Shown: positions 45,426 to 56,092 of the stretch, piece after piece
How the letters are laid out: every line of letters starts with the position of its first letter
Numbering within the stretch: position 1 is the first letter of the stretch
Assembly: GCA_001599295.1 (NCBI GenBank)
Contig: BCGN01000005.1
Span: 1,421,631 to 1,485,630 of the forward strand
DNA from: Sporopachydermia quercuum
Lineage: Eukaryota; Ascomycota; Sporopachydermiomycetes; Sporopachydermiales; Sporopachydermiaceae
Length of the DNA stretch: 64,000 nt
Reading direction: 5' to 3'
Made by a program: the position numbers and the translations under genes
The notes under the pieces: generated by a model
Databases searched by the model: none
Told to the model about the DNA's origin: nothing
The model's input: only the letters and a program-made list of their open reading frames with translations

Positions 45426-46539
45426 TGTGAAAGATATTTATTGAGATCGAAATAAAAAGTTAATAAATGCTTGAGAATGGAAAATTGTAGGTGAGATGTG
45501 ATAAACGATATATTGTAGATGATTAGTTGTGGAGGACGCTCAAGTAGTATCGTTGCAGGAGACTAACTATCTATCTCCGAATGAGAAGCTACCAAAGCTT
45601 TCAAGCTGATTCTTAGCTATTACCACTGATTTCACTGTAGAAGTACTGTAGTATTCTTTGAATTCGCGGTTTTTATTACGATAGAGTCTGGTATTATTTT
45701 CTCCTGATGATCTTATCGTACTTAGATTCACAACAGACTGTCAGTGGAAAATTGTTGATAGTAAGCAAATCGTATATAATCCAACAAACACAATCAAGCT
45801 TCCATGCATTTGAATCACCACTAAGTAAGAATAACGATCATCTAAGTATTAGATTAAAAGCTATACAGTTCTTTCTAACAGCACAATATTTATTACCCTA
45901 AAGACGATCATCCCAGGTTCAATCAGTATATTGGATTTTTGTCATGAAGATTACCAGGTTGTGATGCGCTTTTTGTGTAAAGCAGGAGTCTTTGGAACTG
46001 CCCTTTGAACATGTATGTTTGTTTAGTTTGTACNGACTCTAGTAGGAGTATTTTTGTTCTTTGTCTTAAAAAAGTTCCTGCACCCAAACATTTTAAGATC
46101 ATTTTGTCATGACAAATGAGTATATGTGAAATTTGTATGTTTGTCCGAAATTGAGATTGACAAATCTGTCCGGTTATTATGTTGTTTATTTCAAATGATA
46201 ATGGGAACNTTTATTCCGCCATCACTTGCTTTCTCACCTAGACTCGTGGAGTGTTGTCTGTATGATAGTAGTTGTTATATTTCAATCTATTACAATTTAT
46301 CGAATTTGAGTATAAGAATAATCATATTCATGAAACTGTATCGATATATTAGGTTTCTAGTTGTGTTACTTCTTCAGCATACATTACCCCAAGTAATATA
46401 CGATTTAAGTGATCATCCACCAAACTAATTGATCGAACTACTACTTGTCTCTGTTCTATCTATCGCGAGGAAACTATAAACTTGTTGTTATTGTATTTAT
46501 CACATTTATCTATATCAACAATTTCAATCATTCCCAATA
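45426..46539. other. Divergent promoter region, SPT5 and YRA1
   Basis: 1.1 kb. A 100-codon open frame at 46126-46428 is Ile/Leu/Cys-rich and looks random. No gene is supported. Confidence 0.45.
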
Positions 46540-49018
46540 ATGGACAAATCATTAGACGAGATTATCTCATCGACTGGGATCAAGAAAAACAGAAGACCCA
46601 GAAAACCCGTGAAAAAAGCAGCTAAGCCTGCAGTAGCTGACGGATCTAAGAAGCCTTCTAAGGCTCCCAAGGCTAAGAAAGCATCTTCTGCTAATGATAA
46701 GTTAGCTGTTGTTGCTGCAAAGGTTCCCGAAGCTTTATTGCAACCTCAAGCATTCAAGATCATCATTTCAGGATTCGTATGTATAATTCTTAGACTAATA
46801 TTGTTCCTATAGCCATACTCTCGTTGACTGCTGTAAAAATGATACTAACATTCGTTTAGCCCTCTGATGTTTCATCTGATCAAGTTAAGGTACGTTCAGC
46901 ATACATGATTCCACAACAAAGCTATGAAGATGTAATGCAATAGCAACTTTTGGTCATGACTGACTATGCATAGTCTCTAATTTCTGGTAAACAGAATGAC
47001 TAGCATATGGGAATGCCCTTTTGTTTTTTTTTCTATGTAAGCGAAATTGAATCAAAACCAACAAAAACCAAAACGATAGAAAGGCAGAAAGGCAGCATGT
47101 AGAGTATACCGCTGTGAGGAATTAATTTCGAAAATTAAAAAACGAATGACTGAACAGAATATCTTGGACCTATTTTGTATTATTACAGCTGAGCCATAGA
47201 GTGTTATTCTGGGTTAGTTCAATAAGTGTTATGTGATGATGATAGTGTGCATTTGTCAGTATAATGTACTTTGATGGCACCGTTAAATAAACATCGTTGT
47301 TTAGCGAAGAGAACGTGTATTCCTATGCTATACTACGTGCCGTCAGAGGAACGAATCAAAGTACCAAACTTTGACCTGTAGAATGAGAGGATCAAGGGTT
47401 GATTATCAAGCTGTTAATATGTTAGAGTTACCATGGGCTATATCATGTTGATCGAGCTCGAGATTACTTTTTGGAATATGTTAATTCACTATTTCGAAGT
47501 ATACGTATTTTGTTGTTGGTATGGATTGGTGGACCATACAACTGTGAGAACAGAATACTGTCTTCATAATTGTGCATTGTTGTATTGCCATGCATCATAT
47601 CATGATGCAACGGAACCTGAAGTTGATGCGATACACTTTACACTTTAATCATTGCTCTTTGACAAGCAAGTTTCAGAGTGATAATACTTTTTCAATTGAT
47701 CAGTATCAGATCTCGGGATGGACACTTGTAATTTATGGCGTCTGTTAAATGTCCAGATGTTGTCTATGATTTTCCTTCCTTATAAGAGGCCATCAAATGC
47801 TTTATTATGTATCATATTTACCTATTGGTACTGTTTGTTTTGTTTTCTTATACTTTTTATTGTTTTGTTCAAACAACCATGGAAGACGGCCGGTTGACTT
47901 TTTATCTGATCGAATCATAGCAGGCGATAAGGGTAATTCATCATAGTATTCGCAAAACTTTTGCGAGGTGTATCAAGTGTCAATAAGGTGTCCTCTCTCT
48001 CGAATGCTTGCTCAACTATCAACTCTTGATGACTTCTCATTCTTTATTGTGTTCTCAGCTTTTTCGCTACTCAGTTTCTGAATGTGAATGAAGCATTGTT
48101 CTAATCAATTTGATTAAGACAAACAATTTCTCTTATTTTATCACATACTCAGTCGCACACATTAGGCAAAANGACCCAGAATTCACTTGGCTGAAATCAA
48201 TAAGAGAATCAAGCCTTCGCGTCTCCAAATCCTGAGAGAAAGTAGCCAGAACTGTTCTTACTTCTATTCTAGATGACCCCAGTACCAGTTTTGAAGTTTC
48301 AATACTTGAAGAACAGAAGAAATGTTCAAATGGCGAGGAACACAGCATGTGTATTTTGGTTTTTAGTTGTTACTTGATGCTTTATTTGATGCTTTATTTA
48401 TGTCTTTCCCATAATATCTTTTACTGATGACGATGCTAATATGTTCCCTTTTTTTTTCTCATAGGACTATTTCCAACAATCAATTGGATCTGTTTCATCC
48501 GCTCATGGATCATTCAATGAAAAAGGAAAATCAACTGGTATTTTCACTGTTATTTTCAAGAAGTCTAAAGACGCTTCTTATGCTTATGAAAAGTTCAATG
48601 GTGTTTCAATCGACAATGGAAGAAAGTTAAAGGTAAGTTGAAGANGATGATTTTAGGTGGGCACTTTTTATGATGGATCTATTTATTAACATGTAAATTA
48701 CAGGTTGAATTGGTTGTTGACCCTTCTAAGAAGCCTCTTGCTGCTCGGATTAAAGTGTAAGTTATATCTTTGGTATTATTGTTATGGATGTTGTAACTGA
48801 AGTATGTTACTGAGTATTAGGAGTGCGATTCTAATTGTTGTTCGTATAGTGATAGTGATAAAGCTACCCCAACTGCTCCTAAATCTAAAGCGGTTCCTAC
48901 CAAGCCTAAGGCTGTCAAGTCTAAGGCTAAGGTTAGAGCTAAGAAGCCCGTCAAACCCAAGAGAGCTAAGAAGACTACAGAAGAACTCGATGCTGAAATG
49001 GCCGATTATTTCAAATGA
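46540..49018 (+). CDS. YRA1: mRNA export adaptor Yra1 (REF/ALY), five exons
   Basis: 218-residue RNA-binding export adaptor that couples mRNA processing to the Mex67 export receptor. Exons: 46540-46776, 46860-46889, 48465-48632, 48704-48756 and 48850-49018. Introns: 83, 1,575, 71 and 93 nt, with GTATGT, GTACGT, GTAAGT and GTAAGT donors; the first has a perfect TACTAAC. N-terminal MDKSLDEIIS and C-terminal TTEELDAEMADYFK are the two UAP56/Sub2-binding motifs that bracket REF proteins. The RRM (about residues 72-150) includes FKIIISGFPSDVSSDQVKDY, then STGIFTVIF and YEKFNGVSID. Basic Lys/Ala-rich arms lie on both sides. If intron 2 is retained, translation stops at 46941. S. cerevisiae YRA1 also has an unusually large intron used for autoregulation. 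Confidence 0.96.
46890..48464 (+). other. Large YRA1 intron 2
   Basis: 1,575 nt, by far the longest reconstructed intron in the window; the others are 71-607 nt. Donor GTACGT, acceptor ATAG after a polypyrimidine tract, and probable branch GCTAAT near 48435. An in-frame TAG follows 17 codons into the intron. No snoRNA was recognised inside it. Confidence 0.85.
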
Positions 49019-49355
49019 GGGCTATTACTTGAATGATCACTCTTTTTAGCCATATATTCTATCTTGTTCTCCCTCTTGTTGTGTCTTTAACAGTGTTAAG
49101 ATCTGTTTAGGATTGTTTTATAATGTATTCTATAAAATGTCTAATAATAATTTAAATTTTGTAAGCTAACACCGAAGTTTGTGTTGATAGTATATTGCTA
49201 TGTGGTCTGTTCGTTTGTCAATAGTTTGTTAAATTTCCTAGTTTTTATAAAGCACTATTAGTCATTCCTACATCATCATATTCCACCTAGCATTTTATAC
49301 AAGAGTCCATATATTATAACTACAAGATATTATCTGATAGGACTTAATCAAATAA
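49019..49355. other. Convergent spacer
   Basis: 337 bases between the convergent YRA1 and 98-residue protein genes, AT-rich, no gene. Confidence 0.4.
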
Positions 49356-49987
49356 TTAAGAGAATTTATCACCCGGTTTACGTGACTGGTAACTTGTTCC
49401 TGATCCTTCATACTCGGACTTTCTTCTTATTGTCTCATCGGATTTCTCGGGAAATCCTGGTCTTACAACAGCGGAATTGAATGAATTACTTGCTTCTTTA
49501 TGTTCGTTCAAGACATCGTCAACTATTTTTAATGTGACGTTAGTAATTTTCCAAGCACTTCAAAGACTGTAGATGGATGTTAGAAACCACTTTTACATAC
49601 TTCCTTTACCCGAAGGTCTGAATTGTTGCTGACGACGATCGTTAATTTTACTTCTTTATGTTAGTGTCATGATTTCCAAGCAATATATCTAGAGGAAGCT
49701 GTCAAATGCTGACCAGATTCCCTACATACGACTTGGCAACAATGTATGATCCGATACCGATAGCGGTGATCAGGCCCATACCTCCCCTGAAGAATCTAGT
49801 TAGTAACAACTCGTGTAAATAAGTCATTGAAATTCAACTGGAAAGTCGACCCATAACAAAAACAGCTATCCCCGTGCGTCTCAAATACTAATACCATATA
49901 ACATTAATGAATTTCAGCTTATTAAATGCTCTTTCTACTTCATTTCTTTCCCAACAATACTTACCAGAAAGATCTTGGAGTGTTCAT
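49356..49987 (-). CDS. Small single-pass membrane protein, four exons (DUF4748-like?)
   Basis: 98 residues assembled from exons 49987-49965, 49786-49730, 49650-49601 and 49522-49356 on the minus strand. Introns are 178, 79 and 78 nt, with GTAAGT, GTATGT and GTATGT donors and [TC]ACTAAC branch points 10-25 bases before AG acceptors; all phases agree and give one uninterrupted frame. The protein starts MNTPRSFWGGMGLITAIGIG, a single hydrophobic segment ending at AKSKINDRRQQQ, then a hydrophilic tail rich in Ser, Glu and Lys. A short N-terminal membrane anchor followed by a charged tail is typical of small mitochondrial inner-membrane proteins. The DUF4748 resemblance is a guess; the gene model itself is well supported. 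Confidence 0.8.
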
Positions 49988-50708
49988 CTTGAATATCTTT
50001 TATCTTCTTGAAGCTACCACTAATTAATCCGAGTAAACAAATGGGTTGAATCCTACAATTCTAAGTTACAAAACAATATATAGATTCAAGGGTCAAATAA
50101 AGGGATATCAAGAGAAGGTCATTTTACCTTAATAATAAGATAAATATCTTGTTTCCTTCCGTTACTTGAAAGAATGTGGTTTGATGTAAACCTTAATCCG
50201 TTTATGTTTCGGTGCATATATTGTGCATGAATTATTATGGAACATTATGCAGTTACATGCAGTAACATGCCGATAATTTATTCTCCTGCATTAGGTTCCG
50301 CAAGTGATTTTATTGGTTACAGTGGGATTTAATGATTATGTNATAAGTGAAAAGTGTCTGTTGCTGATGAATGTCCGCAAATAGGAGGATTGAAATTAGG
50401 TGATCAAATAAAAAGAAAAGGAAGATCTGATGAGGTGAATGACGAGTTCTGCACAACAATCATAATCATAAGTAGATGAGGAAACTAGAGAGGTGAAAGG
50501 ATCGAAAGTAAGAGAAAAGTTTAAGTTTTGGTAGAAAAAAAGGGATAATCAGAGCTGGCTGAAAATAAGAGCTTTCAATAGCTGTGAAGNGGATTGCTAC
50601 ATGAAAACGAAGTGGAAAATAATGAAGGAAAAAAAAAAAAATTGCAGTCAAATCGATTTCATAATATGTCTGATTCCCTGTAAAGGAAGAGATAACCATG
50701 TGAGGTTT
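49988..50708. other. Spacer upstream of the four-exon gene
   Basis: About 720 bases. No gene is recognised. A poly-A run lies near 50630-50641. Confidence 0.4.
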
Positions 50709-50947
50709 TTAGCCAAATAATGATTCCATTCTGTCTGTAGTCCATACTAGTTCGTCAATTGACTTCCATTTTCTTGTCTTTTCGTCTACATGTATCAACT
50801 GCTTATGATATGTTTGAATTCCCAGCGCATCTAACATTTCATTTCGATACAATTCATCACGACAAAATTGGAAAGATGCCGAGGAGGTGAATATTTCACT
50901 TCCTCTTCATGCGATTTTAATGCAAGATTATGCACTTCATTTCTCAT
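50709..50947 (-). pseudogene. Probable small gene with one frame break, or exon of a spliced gene
   Basis: Two overlapping minus-strand frames both look coding. The first begins at an ATG ending at 50947 (MRNEVHNLALKSHEEEVKYS then PPRHLSNF). The other runs 50906-50709 and reads on as CRDELYRNEMLDALGIQ, later KTRKWKSIDELVWTTDRM and ESLFG before the stop. Joining them needs a single-base shift around 50860-50880, or a missing intron. I found no TACTAAC-type branch point close by, so a sequencing error is the simpler reading. The combined protein would be about 78 residues, charged, with a DELYR element reminiscent of small mitochondrial assembly proteins. Not identified. Confidence 0.45.
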
Positions 50948-51662
50948 GTACTAACAAATGGTGCAACTTTTTTTTTTCGGTCACCTCGGTTCTTCTAGCT
51001 AACTAATTACCATCGCACTGATATCATATGACAATTAGTAAGTTTAATGGTTTGATAGCTCTTTACCTGCTACAGAAATACTAACAAAACCAATAATCAA
51101 CGTCTGTAAACGGCTATTTATTTACTACTATGTATATTCAATCTTTTGAAATACAAATATGTCGTCAGGCTTATCATATTAATTTTATCAAATGATTCAT
51201 ATGGGATTCATCGGTTCTCGGTTCTGATCCCTGAAAAGAGACTTGATTCCCATCATAGCCAAACTTTATTTGCAAGCTCCAAACTCTAAATAACAGGTTT
51301 CTCTAAATAAGCAGCCCCACATTTATTACTGTTTTTCTTACAATTAGCAAACGCAGTATTGCTTGTCGATAGTAGTCCGACTCATATATATAATAAGGAG
51401 TATGATATATTTATACTTAGGATATTAATAGTTTTTAAGTCTCTCCAATCTGAATTTTCTAATTTGATATTTGGAAACTAGTTGTTTGTAGATTAGTTGT
51501 TTTGTTTGCTTTGTTAGTTCTGGCTTGAAGTTGAAAAGACAAAGATAGAAAGGAACTACTGGAGTCACTTTTTTAGGTACCAGCAAGAAAAGTAAAAAGA
51601 AGATCAAACTGAACTGATCTAAATTATATTTATAGGCATCACATTAAATAACTACAGAAACA
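50948..51662. other. Spacer before ANT1/PMP47
   Basis: About 715 bases. AT-rich, no gene recognised. Confidence 0.4.
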
Positions 51663-52670
51663 ATGTCTCAAAACGATAACGTTGCTCATGCTTTAGCAGG
51701 AGCCGGTGGTGGAGCCTTGTCAATGGTTGTTACCTATCCGCTGATTACTTTGTCCACTAGAGCTCAAACTATCAAGAAAACCAAATCTTCACTAAAGCTT
51801 TTAACTGAGTCTGAGTTAGATTTGGAAGCTCAAAAAGCAAAGAAAACCTCAAAGTTTTCTTTAGAAGCTTTAGAATCTGCAAAGGAAATTATCAAGAACG
51901 AAGGTATTTCTGGTTTGTATTCAGGATTAGAATCTGCATTGTTTGGTGTATCAGTTACCAATTTTGTTTATTATTACTTTTATGAAGGTACCAAAGCATT
52001 TTTTGAAAATGCTAAGCTTGTTGCTGGTAAAGATATTTCCTTATCAACTCCTGAGTCAATGATGACAGGCGCCGTTGCCGGTGCTGCAACTGTTGTATTG
52101 ACCAATCCTATCTGGGTAGTGAACACTAGAATGACNGTTAAGGACATTGATGTTGAAGAAGTTGATGATAATGGAAAGTTGATCAAGAAACCGTCACCTT
52201 CAACTATTACTGTCTTGAAGCACATTATTGCTAAAGATGGTGTTAAGGCTCTTTTCTCAGGAATTGCACCAGCCTTAGTTTTGGTCATCAATCCAATTAT
52301 TCAATACACTGCATTTGAACAATTGAGACAAATAATTTCAAAGAAGAGAAAGCCCACAGCTCTCGATGCTTTTGTTTTGGGTGCTATTGGTAAATTACTT
52401 GCTACTTCAATCACTTACCCCTATATTACTCTCAAATCAAGAATGCAATTGAGAAAGAAGGATGGTGAAGAAAAGCCAAGTCTTATTGGTGGTATCAAGA
52501 AGATCTTAGAAGAAGAAGGTCTTAGTGGATTATATAGCGGAATTGTTGTTAAGTTATTCCAATCTGTTTTGACATCAGCTTTCTTGTTTTATTTCAAGGA
52601 ACAATTATTCCAAGTTGCTGTTTTAGTTTTGAGAATTATTAGAGGAGCTAAGAAGCCTGTTAAGGCCTAA
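51663..52670 (+). CDS. ANT1: Peroxisomal adenine nucleotide carrier, Ant1/PMP47 type
   Basis: 335-residue mitochondrial-carrier-family protein of the peroxisomal membrane, exchanging ATP for AMP so that medium-chain fatty acids can be activated inside the peroxisome. Three carrier repeats are visible, with signatures modified as in PMP47: PLITLSTRAQT (about 27-37), PIWVVNTRM (about 148-156) and PYITLKSRMQL (about 257-267). The insert between the first two helices (KKTKSSLKLLTESELDLEAQ region) is characteristic of this subfamily, as is FVYYYFYEGTKA. The frame is complete from the ATG at 51663 and includes one N in a Thr codon. Convergent with ORT1. Confidence 0.95.
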   Translation: MSQNDNVAHALAGAGGGALSMVVTYPLITLSTRAQTIKKTKSSLKLLTESELDLEAQKAKKTSKFSLEALESAKEIIKNEGISGLYSGLESALFGVSVTNFVYYYFYEGTKAFFENAKLVAGKDISLSTPESMMTGAVAGAATVVLTNPIWVVNTRMXVKDIDVEEVDDNGKLIKKPSPSTITVLKHIIAKDGVKALFSGIAPALVLVINPIIQYTAFEQLRQIISKKRKPTALDAFVLGAIGKLLATSITYPYITLKSRMQLRKKDGEEKPSLIGGIKKILEEEGLSGLYSGIVVKLFQSVLTSAFLFYFKEQLFQVAVLVLRIIRGAKKPVKA

Positions 52671-53067
52671 ATAGCATTGATTTCTAGTATTTTACTTAAT
52701 GTTGACTAAATATATGTATGTTTACTATTGGATGGTTGCTCCCCGTTCTGCTTTGAATACCTCGTGAATCAATTAGTCGTAAATGTATTTCAGTAGATTT
52801 AAATATTCATTGAGTTGGAGAAGTTTCCTACTAAGATATTATCCTGTAGTAATTGTATCAACGATAGCACCACTAATAGCTTATTTTCTTTCAAAAACTC
52901 GTTTCTAATTCATATTAACATCAAAAGTTCAGTGATGTTATGCTATTATATGCTATGCTATATTATTTTATGCACAATCTATCCTATGTAACTACTTCAA
53001 TTAAGGTCTTAATCAATGCCACCCATTATTAACTCACAATTATCAGTGCAAAAAATCTATATCTCTA
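52671..53067. other. Convergent ANT1/ORT1 spacer
   Basis: 397 bases, AT-rich, no gene. Confidence 0.4.
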
Positions 53068-53988
53068 TCAAAATTGTCTGCTCCACGACCTAAGTTTTTC
53101 ATACGTGAAAAAAATAACAGCGTTAGATGGAGCAGCTCTCAAAACTGTTACGCCCATGCCTCTGTAAAAACCCTTGAATCCAGCTTGGGAATAAATCTCC
53201 TTAGCTGTTTGAACAAAATTTCTATTATTAGATTCTCCTAGAACTGATTCTGTTTGCATTTTACTTTTTATGGTGTCAGCAGGAAATAACGATACGTTAT
53301 AAGAGATGCCTGCACATGCGCCGCTGAATAGCAACTCTCCAGTAGTGTTCTCCTTTGCATTTCTCCTACTCCGTAACTTTTTTCCCACATATTCGTAGGA
53401 TCCAAACCAACTGGCACTACCTCCACATTCTCTTAATAATGTACCAAGTTGTCCTCTCCAAAACCCTAATAGACCAGCGGTTTTGAATGTTTCAGCAATT
53501 AATCCGAAAACACCTTTCATTTTCACTGGTTTGCCTTCTATGTTGGTAATTCCTGATGGTATGTAAAGTCGTTGCACTTGCATCTTACATTTGATCAATT
53601 CGATCGGTGTGAGAATGAATGAAGCAACAATTCCACTTATTCCTCCAGCAGTCACTTTCCCAAATATTTCAAGGTTTTTGTCTTTATCTAAATTGAATAG
53701 TTTACTCTTAATCAAAACATCTTGGGCAATGTTATAGGAAACAAATAAGCAAGCATTTTCGGCCGCTGCTCCAAGTAAGGGAGAACTGATACCTCTATAA
53801 AACCCAGTTATTCCTTCTTGATGTAAAGTCTGTCTGAAACATTGTATTGGGCCGTTGAAAATAGGTGGATTTGGTTGGGATTGCAATCGTACTTTGATGG
53901 TATCAAAGGGATACTCAATTATCTTCCCTACACTACCAGCTATAGAGCCGAAAAGGATATCTTGGATGGACTCGTCAAGAAATGTCAT
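53068..53988 (-). CDS. ORT1: Mitochondrial ornithine carrier
   Basis: 306 residues from the ATG at 53988 (MTFLDESIQDILFGSIAGSV), exporting ornithine from mitochondria for arginine synthesis. The frame is open 43 codons further upstream but that part has no carrier features, so the inner start is used; S. cerevisiae Ort1 is 292 residues. The three carrier signatures are PFDTIKVRLQ, PIELIKCKMQ and PADTIKSKMQ. GRGISSPLLGAAAEN-like and RECGGSASWFGSYE stretches (around residues 70 and 200) are typical of ornithine carriers. Single exon. Confidence 0.94.
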   Translation of the reverse strand: MTFLDESIQDILFGSIAGSVGKIIEYPFDTIKVRLQSQPNPPIFNGPIQCFRQTLHQEGITGFYRGISSPLLGAAAENACLFVSYNIAQDVLIKSKLFNLDKDKNLEIFGKVTAGGISGIVASFILTPIELIKCKMQVQRLYIPSGITNIEGKPVKMKGVFGLIAETFKTAGLLGFWRGQLGTLLRECGGSASWFGSYEYVGKKLRSRRNAKENTTGELLFSGACAGISYNVSLFPADTIKSKMQTESVLGESNNRNFVQTAKEIYSQAGFKGFYRGMGVTVLRAAPSNAVIFFTYEKLRSWSRQF

Positions 53989-54558
53989 CGCATTGGTGAA
54001 ACAATATTTTGTTGATACTATGGCAATGAAATTATATGGATTGAGGAATACTGTGCAGTCTTGGTTTACTCCTTGAAAAATACTAGTTGCTGATACCTTA
54101 CAATAAGCGCGAATCAAGGAACTGCGAGAATGTCACAGGAAAATGAGATAAAAAATTTAACGGGGATTAACCAGATCGGGGGATAACTGCAGAAAGGTGC
54201 ATTATGAGTTTTTCATCACTGAGGTGAAGAAATATATAAATCTAGAAATAAATCTAAAACAATTGAGCCAATCGACGGAAAAAAGTAATAAAGGAATAAG
54301 GCATATGCTAGTAGTATTTTCAGTTAGAAAACGAGTATATTGTAAGAAATATTGCTCGAGTTCTAAGGTTTGAATGTTGCATATTCTCTCCAATCACTCG
54401 ACAATACATTACGTGCCGCTACATGTTATTTGATCACATGTACNAAGACTATACATCTACTTCAACCCCAAAATGTTCATAATTGATTAAGAATTTTTTA
54501 TTTGAATGACAAACTCATAACATTCAACCAAAGTAGTATATAATATAATGTAAAAAAT
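53989..54558. other. Spacer between ORT1 start and RPS15 stop
   Basis: 570 bases, ORT1 promoter side. No gene is recognised. Confidence 0.4.
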
Positions 54559-55383
54559 CTACTTGAGAGGAATGAAACGAGAAGAGTTGGTAGCACCAAT
54601 ACCTGGTCTACCGTGTCTGACAGGAGTGTAGGAGATAGACAATTCACCGAGGTAGTGACCAACCATTTCAGGTCTGATTTCAACTTGGTTGAAAACTTTA
54701 CCGTTGTAGATACCAACAACTGAACCAATCATTTCAGGAACAACAATCATATTTCTCAAGTGGGTCTTGACAACAGCTGGCTTTTCGTTGGCAGGAGTGT
54801 TAGCCTTGGCAACACGTAACTTGTCAATGAAGTGCTTATACTTGGCTGGGAGACCTCTGGCGAATCTTCTTCTAACTCTGGCATGAGCAATCTTGGAGAA
54901 TTCCTTTTGGTCGAGTTCCAAGAGATCTTTAAGATCGACACCTCTGTAGGAGAATGTCTTGAAAATTCTGTTCTTCTTGGCTAAAGAGATTGTTAGTAAT
55001 TTGTTAACCATAAAGCATTTACAGATTGTATGATGAACGATAAACCTCTTTTCCATCACATTGTCTTCTCTCATCAGTAGTAGCGCTTTTTTATGAAAAT
55101 TGTTGAAGGTAGCGTTTGTTGCTCTAGTATGAAAATCTGTCGTGGGGCCAAATCGTTTTGTCGGTCTAATCATCGTATTGAAAATGGATCAAAATTGCTT
55201 TGATCCTGTCTGTTGTCTTATTCGTATTTAATCATTTACCCTGAATCTTGATATCATCCAGCTCANCATTGAAACTGATCTCATGTTCTCGCTTTCGTCA
55301 CTTTTCCAGGTCTATCGTTATCGTCGCCAACCATTCTCATTTTCCCTTGATTAAAACATACTAGTAGTAGCAGCGTCAGACAT
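54559..55383 (-). CDS. RPS15: 40S ribosomal protein uS19 (S15), two exons
   Basis: 147-residue cytosolic small-subunit protein (142 in S. cerevisiae). Exon 1 is 55383-55362 (22 nt, MSDAATT plus one base) and exon 2 is 54980-54559. The 381-nt intron has a GTATGT donor, an ATTACTAAC branch and a TTTAG acceptor. Splicing gives [20 protein letters not shown], then the conserved [40 protein letters not shown] and [19 protein letters not shown] to the FIPLK end. The frame is also open through part of the intron as far as 55173, but that reading has no ribosomal-protein sequence. Divergent from the P2 gene. Confidence 0.97.
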
Positions 55384-56092
55384 CTTGAAAATGTATTATG
55401 TCGATAAATTTAGCTGATACTTTTTCAACCACAATTCAGACACAATAGTNTATTATAAAATATCAACGACTGAATAATATGAGATGAAGTATATTTGCTA
55501 ACGTAGCCTATCCAACTGGAAGCATAGGACCAAACAGGAATCGCTCAGGACGCTGTACCACTGCCTGTAAGTGAGTTGTGTGCGTCATGTCCATTCAAGA
55601 TTTCCAAGAGAAAACAACTTCCAATAACAATAAAAAATAAGTGTGACAGTGAAATAAATTACCCTTATTGGAAATAAAAGTAGAGTCTTCACTAGTAATA
55701 ATTCCACCCTCAGTTTCATCATGTGATAATGTGCCCTATGAATTAAAAGAAGCAGTCTAATATATTTCCAGATGTAGCAATAACTCATTCTCTTTTTAAG
55801 ATAGTATTGTGTACATGTGAGTTTTTATTTTTCACAACGAATCGCACACTAATTAAACTCACACATCGTGAAAGAGTTATCAAGAGTGTTGTTCAAACAA
55901 TATTCTATACTACGCTACGGTTCAAGCTTTAGTTACATGATTCTAATCTTTTCCCTTTCCTTTGGTATTTTTTCTCATCTACATCTGAAAAATTGATACA
56001 ATCATTTCATAAAGTATCAAAGGATAGTCTGCTCTTGAGAAGCTTAAAGTGATTATTCTAGTTTCAATTAATTAATATTAATATTCTTCAAA
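55384..56092. promoter_or_regulatory. Shared divergent promoter, RPS15 and P2
   Basis: About 710 bases separating two divergently transcribed ribosomal-protein genes; the P2 leader exon lies within its right end. A CATGTGAT (55720-55727) reads ATCACATG on the other strand, matching the Cbf1 consensus RTCACRTG, and Cbf1 takes part in ribosomal-protein gene control in some yeasts. I saw no clear Rap1 or Tbf1 site. Confidence 0.45.

Noticed and set aside
46126-46428. 100-codon open frame upstream of YRA1
   Set aside because: Hydrophobic, Ile/Cys/Tyr-rich random-looking translation in an AT-rich promoter, containing an N.
53989-54117. 43-residue N-terminal extension of ORT1
   Set aside because: Lacks carrier sequence; the inner Met gives the family's usual length.
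54981-55173. N-terminal extension of RPS15
   Set aside because: It lies in the intron; the reading has no uS19 features and the spliced start restores the normal N-terminus.
54981-55361. C/D snoRNA within the RPS15 intron (CTGATGA and GATGA motifs)
   Set aside because: No matching D box and terminal stem at the expected spacing.
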